From: Bacteroidota bacterium
Lineage (GTDB): Bacteria > Bacteroidota > Bacteroidia > Chitinophagales > Chitinophagaceae
Length of the DNA: 8,256 nucleotides
Assembly: GCA_021780705.1 (NCBI GenBank)
Contig: JAJXYG010000195.1
Span: forward strand, 1-8,256
Reading direction: 5' to 3'
This document shows positions 1 to 5,772 of the stretch, piece after piece. Both the position numbers and the translations under genes were made by a program. Each line of letters starts with the position of its first letter. The first letter of the stretch is position 1. A model generated the notes under the pieces. The model saw only the letters and a list, made by a program, of their open reading frames with translations, searched no databases and had not been told where the DNA came from.

Positions 1-549
1 CACCTGTACGGAGGAGAGCTTTCAGTGGACATTCATCCGCATCCCTGGGATTGGCTCCACTTTGAAAATTCCCTATCTATGGTCTATGCTGTCAACGAAG
101 GGGTTCCGGGAGGTGGAAAATTATCTGACAGTGCCAAATATCTCCCCCAGATTCCACCCTTACATACCTTTTCCGAGCTTCGTGCCAATATCAAGAGAAT
201 ATCCCCGGTGCTGAGAAATGCCTTTGTAAAGGTCCAGTTTGAATATTATGCAGCACAAAACAGGGTTTATCTGCTGGGGGGAACCGAAACCCCCACCCCA
301 TCCTACCATCTATTCAATGCAGGATTCGGCACAGACCTGGTCAATAAAAAGGGTCACACCTTCCTCACGGTGATCGTGTCAGGTGACAATCTCCTGAACC
401 TGGCCTATCAGTCCAATATGAGCCGGTTAAAATATATGGAACCCTATCCCAATGATCCCAGGCCGTATCACGGAATTTACAACATGGGTAGAAATGTGAG
501 CCTCAAACTCCTGGTTCCGCTTTCATTCAGGTCCCACGAGGGATCTTGA
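1..549 (+). CDS. TonB-dependent receptor, C-terminal part (5' end outside window)
   Basis: The reading frame is open from base 1 and ends at TGA 547-549, so only the last 182 codons are present and the true start lies upstream. The first visible residues (HLYGGELSVDIHPHPWDWLHF) followed by ENSLS match the late beta-barrel strands of TonB-dependent outer-membrane receptors. The rest alternates polar and hydrophobic residues with many aromatics, as barrel strands do. A typical barrel-closing strand near the end reads NVSLKLLVPLSF. Such receptors import siderophores, vitamins or glycans using energy from TonB-ExbBD; the substrate cannot be told from this fragment because the plug domain is missing. 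One oddity is that six residues (RSHEGS) follow the aromatic residue that normally ends the protein. Assignment to the receptor superfamily is secure by motif recognition; the subfamily is not. Confidence 0.85.
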   Translation, partial: HLYGGELSVDIHPHPWDWLHFENSLSMVYAVNEGVPGGGKLSDSAKYLPQIPPLHTFSELRANIKRISPVLRNAFVKVQFEYYAAQNRVYLLGGTETPTPSYHLFNAGFGTDLVNKKGHTFLTVIVSGDNLLNLAYQSNMSRLKYMEPYPNDPRPYHGIYNMGRNVSLKLLVPLSFRSHEGS

Positions 550-609
550 AAATGGAACAGGAAAAAACTCTATGGTAGCTTGAGGTCGGGCAGGGAACCC
601 CAAATACAA

Positions 610-641
610 AAGGCAGAAATGACGGAAATCAAATCTGCCTT
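610..641. terminator. Candidate bidirectional intrinsic terminator between convergent genes
   Basis: Perfect 8-bp inverted repeat, AAGGCAGA (610-617) and TCTGCCTT (634-641), with a 16-base loop. Read on the minus strand, the second arm runs into TTTTGTATTTG, a reasonable U-tract. On the plus strand it is followed by CTTAAAATAATATTT, which is weaker. It lies about 60 bases after the receptor stop and about 75 bases after the DUF3052 stop, where a shared terminator for convergent genes would be expected. The long loop lowers confidence. Confidence 0.5.
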
Positions 642-714
642 CTTAAAATAATATTTGGTATATCGCAACCCTGTTTGATGCACCGGGAGGCGAAAAAAAC
701 TGTATAGAAGCAAT

Positions 715-1191
715 CTAAAAACTTGCAGCCTCGGCCAACTTTCTCACCGCGGCTGTTTTTACCTTCTCCAGACTGGAGGTGGATGAGGGCTCATTACAGG
801 CACATACATCAGATTTGGTAAAAAGCTGGGTGCTCCAGACATAGTCTAATTCAACTACGTCGCTGGTTTCAAATCCCATGTCAATCAGTACGCTCCATGA
901 ACAATCCCGATTAAGGTCACTTGTAATTTTTGAAGATGCCTTGGGATATGCAATCCATAATTTTCCTTCAGGATTCATCGCCGGGCAAACGTCTTCAAGA
1001 ATTTTGTTTAAATGCTTTAAGTTCAATGCAAAGACGAGTGCAAAATCTATTTTCCTGCTCCTCAGCAAGGGAGTCACATTCTTGGAAAAAGACAGCTTGG
1101 AAAATTGTTTTTCGATCGTGGAAGGAAGCCCCTGAATGAGAAGATTTTTTTCGTCCTGTAATTGCAACTTTTCAAACAAAGTTTGAGACAT
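715..1191 (-). CDS. DUF3052 family protein of unknown function
   Basis: A 158-residue soluble protein starting at ATG 1191 and ending at TAA. It carries the DUF3052 hallmarks as I know them: KLWIAYPKASSKITSDLNRD (residues 77-96), then CSW, and later the LDYVWS motif (115-120) followed by a hydrophobic strand, TQLF. The family resembles a small Rossmann-like fold and has no established function. The N-terminal half (IDFALVFALNLKHLNKIL, 48-65) looks like an alternating strand and helix. There is no signal peptide or membrane segment. The C-terminal tail holds a CAC pair (130-132) and a Ser/Thr-rich linker before a basic/Ala-rich helix; it looks lineage-specific. The gene stands alone, convergent with the receptor gene, with a promoter candidate about 110 bases upstream. 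There is no clear ribosome-binding site, as usual in Bacteroidota. Family call fairly sure; function unknown. Confidence 0.75.
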   Translation of the reverse strand: MSQTLFEKLQLQDEKNLLIQGLPSTIEKQFSKLSFSKNVTPLLRSRKIDFALVFALNLKHLNKILEDVCPAMNPEGKLWIAYPKASSKITSDLNRDCSWSVLIDMGFETSDVVELDYVWSTQLFTKSDVCACNEPSSTSSLEKVKTAAVRKLAEAASF

Positions 1192-1305
1192 AAGCGGGAA
1201 AAAATTTTAAGGTTAAGAAATTTAAAAAATCAACACAGCTTTACCGTCAATCATGGGTTGGAAATTTCTAGTTAAACCTGGGTGCAGAAAATACCAATAC
1301 AGGTG

Positions 1306-1336
1306 CAAAACTACGAAAAATATTGCATCGAACCAA
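1306..1336 (-). promoter_or_regulatory. Bacteroidota-type promoter candidate for the DUF3052 gene
   Basis: On the minus strand, TAGTTTTG (1313 to 1306) fits the Bacteroidota -7 consensus TAnnTTTG. A TTG (1336 to 1334) sits 20 bases upstream as the -33 element; an alternative TTTG (1340 to 1337) gives a spacer of 23. Transcription would start near 1300, leaving a leader of roughly 110 bases before the ATG at 1191. The fit comes from reading the sequence only; no start site is known. Confidence 0.5.
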
Positions 1337-1352
1337 CAAAACCATGGTTCGA
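1328..1352. repeat. Inverted repeat overlapping the -33 element (possible operator)
   Basis: Perfect 8-bp inverted repeat: TCGAACCA (1328-1335), 9-base spacer ACAAAACCA, TGGTTCGA (1345-1352). One arm covers part of the TTG -33 element of the promoter candidate for the DUF3052 gene, the place a dimeric repressor would bind. It is not followed by a T-run on either strand, so it is unlikely to be a terminator. Confidence 0.35.
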
Positions 1353-1486
1353 ATAGGGTCTCAACCCCAGATAAATAGGGTATTTCAATGGGATTGAGAG
1401 AATAAACCGTGAATTTTATCTAAACAAAAGGGGAATTTTTTATTTGGGAAGGTCCTTCAGGAGGTATTTCAAGATATAGGGGGCAT

Positions 1487-1514
1487 GAAAAATAGACAAG
1501 CCCAGTTATTGGGC
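1487..1514 (-). terminator. plsY: Weak intrinsic terminator candidate after plsY
   Basis: On the minus strand a GC-rich 5-bp stem, GCCCA (1514 to 1510) / TGGGC (1504 to 1500), closes a 5-base loop. It is followed by TTGTCTATTTTT. It starts about 15 bases after the plsY stop codon. Position and T-rich tail are right, but the stem is short and the T-run is interrupted. Confidence 0.4.
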
Positions 1515-1529
1515 CAGATGGTGAAAAGA

Positions 1530-2183
1530 TCAGGAACTTTTTCGTCGCATTTTTTTTCTATCCCTGTATTTCAGAATAGGTACCCTGCTTTCATTGCCTT
1601 TCAGGAGCCTGCTTATATTTTTTTGATGGGTAAGGACAATGAGTGCCGCCACGGCCACCGCAAAAACCCGGTAAAATACTTCCTGTTCATTATAAATCCA
1701 AAGCACGCAGATCGGAAGCGCTACTCCGGCAAGAATGGAACTTAAGGATACATAGCGGGTAAGAAATAACACCAGCAAAAATACTCCTACACAACTGACG
1801 GCCACTACAGGCTGCATGGCAAGCAGCATTCCAAAAAGTGTCGCTACGCCCTTACCGCCTCGGAACTGGGCCCATATAGGATAAATATGCCCAGCTACTG
1901 CTGCCAGGCCGAGTCCAATCATCAGGTTGGTTCGGTCCAGTTCATTGGTCAGGTAATAGGGCAATAGATTATAAAGTGCTACACTCAATATCCCCTTTAG
2001 CATATCTCCGGCCATAACTATGGTACCAAATTTTGGCCCCAGCACACGGAAGGTATTGGTTGCGCCCATATTGCCGCTTCCATATTCCCTGATATCTATG
2101 CCAAAGAATTTTCTGCTTATAATCAACGCCGTGGGTATGGAGCCGATTAAATAAGCAGTTATGATCAAGAGTAGTTCTTTCAT
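1530..2183 (-). CDS. plsY: Glycerol-3-phosphate acyltransferase PlsY
   Basis: PlsY is an inner-membrane enzyme that moves an acyl chain from acyl-phosphate (made by PlsX) to the 1-position of glycerol-3-phosphate, giving lysophosphatidic acid, the first step of phospholipid synthesis in most bacteria. The 217-residue protein is close to family length and has the expected motifs: GSIPTA in the first helix (14-19), SGNMGATN (36-43) and GHIYPIWAQFRGGKGVAT (98-115), the glycine-rich GGKGVAT being the acyl-phosphate/glycerol-phosphate site. HQKNISRLLKGNE (186-198) is the third conserved loop. About five hydrophobic helices are visible, for example near 3-22, 88-105, 124-142 and 147-164. The tail is strongly basic (RDRKKMRRK). 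It lies 78 bases downstream of prmA and has its own promoter candidate in that gap. No Shine-Dalgarno sequence is visible before the ATG at 2183. Confidence 0.95.
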   Translation of the reverse strand: MKELLLIITAYLIGSIPTALIISRKFFGIDIREYGSGNMGATNTFRVLGPKFGTIVMAGDMLKGILSVALYNLLPYYLTNELDRTNLMIGLGLAAVAGHIYPIWAQFRGGKGVATLFGMLLAMQPVVAVSCVGVFLLVLFLTRYVSLSSILAGVALPICVLWIYNEQEVFYRVFAVAVAALIVLTHQKNISRLLKGNESRVPILKYRDRKKMRRKSS

Positions 2184-2210
2184 AATGTGTTATGCCCCCG
2201 GGCAGGAAAA

Positions 2211-2240
2211 CAAATATAAGGTTAAATTGTATGAAACCAA
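2211..2240 (-). promoter_or_regulatory. plsY: Bacteroidota-type promoter candidate for plsY
   Basis: On the minus strand, TTG (2240 to 2238), a 19-base spacer, then TATATTTG (2218 to 2211), a full match to TTG-N19-TAnnTTTG. Transcription would begin about 20 bases before the plsY ATG at 2183. A small GC-rich inverted repeat, TGCC/GGCA (2193-2204), would lie at the very 5' end of the mRNA. This suggests plsY can be transcribed independently of prmA and pnp. Confidence 0.6.
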
Positions 2241-2261
2241 CCTAATAATTTACAAAATCCG

Positions 2262-3077
2262 CTATTCCTTGGTCAGCAACAAAGAGGACCACTGCCCTTC
2301 CCCACGAGAGGTATTTTGAAAAAAACCCAATCCGTGAAAGGTTTCCAAAAGCCCCGGTGTATCCTCCTGCAAAAATCCGCTCAGAATCAATTTTCCCCCG
2401 GATTTCACCCTGGCACCCATATCCTCACTATGAATTTCAATAATATTCAGATTCAGGTTGGCCAGCACTATATCAACGGACTCACGACCTTTTATATTAT
2501 CGCACTTTTCTAGCAAAATTCCTTCAGTATGGTTTACCTTGATATTTTCCTCTGCATTCACCAGACTCCAGGGATCATTGTCAATGGCCCAAATAGGGCT
2601 CGCCCCCAACTTACTCGCCAAAATGGCCAAAATCGCCGTGCCCGTTCCAAAATCAATCACGGATTTCCCCCTGAAATCAACCCGTTCCATTTGTGCAATC
2701 ATCAGGCTGGTGGAGGGATGATGGCCTGTACCAAAACTCATCTTTGGAGTGATTATGATTTCATGGCGTACTTCCTCCAGGGGTGGCTGAAAGGCGGTTC
2801 TGATACCTGCAAAATCATGAATTCGTACCGGCTTCATGCCCTTTTCCCATTCCTCATTCCAGTTTCTTTCACCCAAGAGTTCCACGGTAAAGGGGCAGGG
2901 AAAGGGAAGAATGGAATTCAGTTTGATCTCATCAAAATCAGATTCCCGGATATACCCCCTTAAATGATTCTCTTCCTGCTCAAAGGCATAGAAATCATGA
3001 TCCGCCAATATGGCCGTAGTAATGTCCAACTCCTGGGCAGAACGCAGCGTCAGGTCTACTTTAATAAAATTACTCAT
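2262..3077 (-). CDS. prmA: Ribosomal protein L11 methyltransferase PrmA
   Basis: PrmA is a cytoplasmic S-adenosylmethionine-dependent enzyme that trimethylates lysines and the N-terminus of ribosomal protein L11. With the start at ATG 3077 the protein has 271 residues. Visible motifs are PKMSFGTGHHPST (111-123), the family signature; DFGTGTAILAILASKLGA (142-159), the SAM-binding glycine loop; AIDND (164-168), with an acidic residue expected to hold the SAM ribose; and ANLNLNII (206-213), the NPPY-like catalytic loop. The N-terminal 90 residues form the substrate-recognition domain. An in-frame upstream ATG at 3128 would add 17 residues (MYIIENQACSNLQPFFF), but these are encoded by a terminator-like hairpin and T-run and do not resemble the family, so 3077 is preferred. 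The gene follows pnp by 58 bases. The gap has no promoter match and no Shine-Dalgarno sequence, so expression probably depends on readthrough from pnp. Confidence 0.93.
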   Translation of the reverse strand: MSNFIKVDLTLRSAQELDITTAILADHDFYAFEQEENHLRGYIRESDFDEIKLNSILPFPCPFTVELLGERNWNEEWEKGMKPVRIHDFAGIRTAFQPPLEEVRHEIIITPKMSFGTGHHPSTSLMIAQMERVDFRGKSVIDFGTGTAILAILASKLGASPIWAIDNDPWSLVNAEENIKVNHTEGILLEKCDNIKGRESVDIVLANLNLNIIEIHSEDMGARVKSGGKLILSGFLQEDTPGLLETFHGLGFFQNTSRGEGQWSSLLLTKE

Positions 3078-3109
3078 AAAAAAAAAAGGCTGCAGATTAC
3101 TACAAGCCT
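3078..3109 (-). terminator. Intrinsic terminator/attenuator between pnp and prmA
   Basis: Minus strand: AGGCTTGTAG (3109 to 3100), loop TAAT, CTGCAGCCT (3095 to 3087), pairing over 9 positions with one bulged T and one G-U pair. A run of ten T (3087 to 3078) follows. This is the textbook layout of a Rho-independent terminator. It begins 26 bases after the pnp stop, and its T-run directly touches the prmA ATG (3077). It would end pnp transcripts and limit prmA expression to readthrough. Confidence 0.65.
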
Positions 3110-3135
3110 GATTTTCAATTATATACAAAAAATCA

Positions 3136-5292
3136 TTATTGATTTCCGTGTGGTGGGCGGGAAGGACCCGATTGGTTGGATTCCGGCTTGGGCATCAATG
3201 CCTTCCTGCTCAATTTGAATTTGCCGGTCTTGGCATCGATTCCAATCAGTTTGACTTTCACCTTATCGCCTTCCTTGAAAATATTATCCATGTTCTCCAG
3301 GCGCTTCCACATAATTTCAGAGATATGCAACAATCCCTGTTTACCCGGCATGAACTCTACAAAGGCACCAAATTCCTTAATTCCCTTTACGGTACCTTCA
3401 TATACATCTCCCACTTCCGGCACGGCCACAATGCTGTTTACCCATGCCACTGCCTTATCCAGGCTTTCTTTATCCGCGGAGAAGATGCTCACTTCTCCAG
3501 TATTGCCTACCTCGGTGATATTGATGGTAGCACCGGTAGATTTCTGGATTTCCTGAATTACTTTTCCACCCGGTCCGATTACGGCACCAATAAATTCAGA
3601 ATCAATGATCAATTTTTCCATTCTGGGTGCATTGGGTTTCACATCCGGTCTGTGTTCCGGCATGCACTGATACATGGCATCCAAAATATGTAAACGGCCT
3701 CTTTTAGCCTGATCCAGCGCCTTACGCATGATATCCATGCTGAGGCCATCTACTTTGATATCCATCTGAACCCCACATATTCCTTCCCTTGTACCGGTCA
3801 CTTTAAAATCCATGTCACCAAGGTGGTCCTCATCCCCCAAAATGTCGGTTAATACGGCAAATTCACCATTTCTTGAGATGAGCCCCATAGCTACTCCACT
3901 TACATGCTTTTTAAAGGGGACTCCCGCGTCCATCAAAGCCAGGGAACCCGCACATACGGTGGCCATTGAGGAAGATCCATTACTTTCGAGAATGTCACTT
4001 ACCACCCTCACCGTATAGGGATAATCTCCCCCTGGCATGATTTGCCTCAGGGAACGAAGGGCCAGGTTACCGTGACCGACTTCCCGGCGGCCCACCCCGC
4101 GCATCATTTTGACTTCGCCGGTGGAGAATGGAGGGAAATTATAGTGAAGTATGAATTTAGAATAGTCGCTTGTGGCAGCACTTTCCACCAGAAGTTCATC
4201 CAGCGGGGTGCCCAGGGTGACTGTAGTCAGGGATTGGGTTTCCCCTCTGGTAAAGAGGGCGGATCCATGGGGAGAAGGTAAATAACTCACTTCCATGGAA
4301 AGGGGGCGTATGTCTTCAAGTCCCCTTCCATCCAATCTTTGATGCCTGGTCAGTATGACATCCCGTACCACATGGTACTGCAGTTCTCCGAAATAATATT
4401 TGATCAAGCCTTTGTCTTCATCCGGGAGGTCCTCCCCTAGGTGTGCTTCCAGTTCCTTGACCAGGTTCTCAAACGCTTCACTTCTCTCGGACTTGGTTGA
4501 AGGAGTAGAAGCAATCGTATAGATTTTATCCTTGGAAAAACTCGTGATCTTCTCATTCAATTCCTCATTGCGATAGGGTTTTGTATATTCCCTTTTAGGC
4601 TTGGCTCCTGCCTTTTCCCGCAGTTCCTGCTGGGCCTTCACCTGAATCTTAATGGCGGCATGAGCCGTTTCGATTGCCTTGATCAGGTCCTCTTCCTGGC
4701 ATTGTTTGGCCTCACCTTCCACCATCATGATGTTGCGATCAGTGGCAGCAATGATAAAATCCATTTCTGCTTCTTCGAGCTGGGACCGCACCGGATTTAC
4801 CACCATTTCACCATTTACCTTACCGATCCTCACTTCTGAAATGATCTCCTGGATGGGGATATCAGAAACGGCCAGTGCAGCAGAGGCTGCCAGACAGGCC
4901 ATGGAATCTGGCATGATCTCGGGATCGCTGGACACCAGGGTAACCAGTACCTGGACATCACATAAATAATCTTCGGGAAAAAGGGGTCTTAAGGCCCGGT
5001 CTATCAATCTTGAAGTGAGAATTTCATAATCATTCAACCTGGCTTCTCTTTTGAAGAACGAACCCGGAATGCGTCCGGCGGAAGCAAATTTTTCCTGGTA
5101 GTCCACTGTAAGGGGGAAAAAGGACTGCCCTTCCTTGGGTTCTTTTGAAGCCACTACGGTAGCAAGTATTACACAATCGCCAGCCTTCACAGTAACCGCA
5201 CCATCTGCCTGTCTGGCCAATTTTCCGGTTTCAATAGTGACCATCCGGCCATCGCCCTGGTCAAAAGTTACAGAAATGGGATTCGGAGTCAT
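3136..5292 (-). CDS. pnp: Polyribonucleotide nucleotidyltransferase (PNPase)
   Basis: PNPase is a trimeric 3'-to-5' exoribonuclease that uses phosphate to degrade RNA to nucleoside diphosphates and can also add tails; it is central to mRNA decay. The 718 residues cover the whole family architecture: first RNase PH domain (about 15-145), helical linker (about 240-320), second RNase PH domain (about 325-555), KH domain (about 556-615) and S1 domain (about 625-697). Key sites include FFKREARLNDYEILTSRLIDR (79-99), SNGSSSMATV (437-446) for phosphate binding, and DEDHLGDMDF (487-496), whose D487 and D493 correspond to the metal-binding aspartates. The KH loop is VIGPGGKVIQ (571-580), and the S1 domain contains GFGAFVEF-like KEFGAFVEF (639-647). 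The tail after S1 is short and Pro/Gln-rich. The gene starts at ATG 5292, 85 bases after rpsO, with a terminator-like hairpin between them and no Shine-Dalgarno sequence. Complete and apparently intact. Confidence 0.98.
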   Translation of the reverse strand: MTPNPISVTFDQGDGRMVTIETGKLARQADGAVTVKAGDCVILATVVASKEPKEGQSFFPLTVDYQEKFASAGRIPGSFFKREARLNDYEILTSRLIDRALRPLFPEDYLCDVQVLVTLVSSDPEIMPDSMACLAASAALAVSDIPIQEIISEVRIGKVNGEMVVNPVRSQLEEAEMDFIIAATDRNIMMVEGEAKQCQEEDLIKAIETAHAAIKIQVKAQQELREKAGAKPKREYTKPYRNEELNEKITSFSKDKIYTIASTPSTKSERSEAFENLVKELEAHLGEDLPDEDKGLIKYYFGELQYHVVRDVILTRHQRLDGRGLEDIRPLSMEVSYLPSPHGSALFTRGETQSLTTVTLGTPLDELLVESAATSDYSKFILHYNFPPFSTGEVKMMRGVGRREVGHGNLALRSLRQIMPGGDYPYTVRVVSDILESNGSSSMATVCAGSLALMDAGVPFKKHVSGVAMGLISRNGEFAVLTDILGDEDHLGDMDFKVTGTREGICGVQMDIKVDGLSMDIMRKALDQAKRGRLHILDAMYQCMPEHRPDVKPNAPRMEKLIIDSEFIGAVIGPGGKVIQEIQKSTGATINITEVGNTGEVSIFSADKESLDKAVAWVNSIVAVPEVGDVYEGTVKGIKEFGAFVEFMPGKQGLLHISEIMWKRLENMDNIFKEGDKVKVKLIGIDAKTGKFKLSRKALMPKPESNQSGPSRPPHGNQ

Positions 5293-5310
5293 ATTTTAGT
5301 TCTTAAACTT

Positions 5311-5350
5311 TGTAAAAAAGTATTCCCAACCGTAAGTTCAGTTGGGAATA
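5311..5350 (-). terminator. Intrinsic terminator/attenuator between rpsO and pnp
   Basis: Perfect 10-bp inverted repeat, TATTCCCAAC (5321-5330) and GTTGGGAATA (5341-5350), with a 10-base loop. On the minus strand the second arm is followed by CTTTTTTACA. It begins 27 bases after the rpsO stop and ends about 18 bases before the pnp start. As no promoter match is visible in the gap, pnp is probably transcribed by partial readthrough. In Escherichia coli the same gene pair also has a terminator between its members, so this may be a shared strategy. Confidence 0.75.
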
Positions 5351-5377
5351 GCTTTCAATATTATTAATTGGTAATAA

Positions 5378-5650
5378 TTATTTGCGGAGTCCTAACTTTT
5401 CAATCAAAGCACGATAACCATTGAGGTCACGCTTGCTAAGATACGTTAAAAGGCTTTTCCTTTTCCCAACCATTTGCATTAAACCTCTTTGGGAACTGAA
5501 GTCTTTTTTGTTAAGTTTCAGATGGGATGAGATGTGATTGATCCGCTCGGTGAGCAAGGCAACCTGTGCCTCAATAGAGCCGGTATCGGTCGCTCCTTTA
5601 CCAAAAGCTGCGTAAGTTTCTGCTTTCTTTTCTGCTGTTAAATAAGACAT
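5378..5650 (-). CDS. rpsO: Small ribosomal subunit protein S15 (uS15)
   Basis: S15 binds the central domain of 16S rRNA early in 30S assembly and contacts 23S rRNA across the subunit interface. Starting at ATG 5650 the protein has 90 residues, almost the same as the 89-residue Escherichia coli protein, and aligns along its full length: DTGSIEAQVALLTERINHI (22-40), SHLKLNKKDFSSQRGL (42-57), MVGKRKSLLTYL (60-71) and the C-terminal LIEKLGLRK (82-90). The frame stays open upstream to a GTG at 5713, which would add 21 residues with no counterpart in S15, so that start is rejected. It is followed by pnp on the same strand, the arrangement seen in many bacteria. A -7-like element lies 29 bases upstream and a perfect AT palindrome occupies the leader. 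Confidence 0.97.
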   Translation of the reverse strand: MSYLTAEKKAETYAAFGKGATDTGSIEAQVALLTERINHISSHLKLNKKDFSSQRGLMQMVGKRKSLLTYLSKRDLNGYRALIEKLGLRK

Positions 5651-5658
5651 TTTACTCT

Positions 5659-5672
5659 TTATAAATTTATAA
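5659..5672. repeat. Perfect 14-bp AT palindrome in the rpsO leader
   Basis: TTATAAATTTATAA reads the same on both strands. It lies between the predicted -7 element (5679-5686) and the rpsO start codon (5650), so it would sit at the transcription start or in the 5' leader. It could be an operator or a weak self-pairing RNA element, but AT-only palindromes also arise by chance in AT-rich leaders. Confidence 0.3.
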
Positions 5673-5678
5673 TGGCTG

Positions 5679-5686
5679 CAAAGGTA
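5679..5686 (-). promoter_or_regulatory. rpsO: Candidate -7 element for rpsO
   Basis: Minus strand TACCTTTG fits TAnnTTTG. Transcription would start near 5672, about 20 bases before the rpsO ATG. No TTG lies at the usual 17-23 base spacing; the nearest upstream TTG (5701 to 5699) is only 12 bases away. A 7-bp inverted repeat, ATTAAAT/ATTTAAT (5690-5707), lies directly upstream. Confidence 0.4.
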
Positions 5687-5772
5687 ATAATTAAATTTCA
5701 ATTTAATACACACCTGCCTCCTTTGAAACCAAAAAAAAGATAAAAATCAGTTGATTGCCGAGGTTGGGATAT

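Larger units (their letters stand above)
1192..1529. other. Non-coding stretch between DUF3052 gene and plsY
   Basis: These 338 bases hold no credible gene on either strand. What can be seen: an AT-rich leader just upstream of the DUF3052 start; a promoter candidate at 1306-1336; an 8-bp perfect inverted repeat at 1328-1352; an imperfect inverted repeat CTCAACCCC (1360-1368) / GGGATTGAG (1390-1398), 8 of 9 pairs; two copies of AATAGGG (1352-1358 and 1374-1380); and a possible plsY terminator at 1487-1514. On the plus strand, an AGGAGG (1459-1464) followed by an ATG at 1485 precedes an open frame, but that frame is antisense to plsY and its protein looks random. No tRNA fold could be built, although GGTTCGAAT (1346-1354) resembles a T-loop. 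Confidence 0.6.

Noticed and set aside
1328..1354. Possible tRNA T-arm (GGTTCGAAT)
   Set aside because: No acceptor stem, anticodon arm or CCA-end context could be built around it on either strand; the stem is better read as an inverted repeat at a promoter.
1485..1745. Plus-strand open frame with an AGGAGG sequence and ATG 1485
   Set aside because: It is mostly antisense to plsY, the protein composition looks random, and Shine-Dalgarno sequences carry little weight in Bacteroidota.
3139..3693. 184-codon plus-strand frame opposite pnp
   Set aside because: It is antisense to the KH and S1 domains of PNPase and has no coding character of its own.
5651..5724. N-terminal extension of rpsO from GTG 5713 with AAAGGAGG (5724 to 5717) upstream
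   Set aside because: The extra 21 residues have no counterpart in S15, the spacing from AGGAGG to GTG is only 3 bases, and the predicted -7 element lies downstream of that start.
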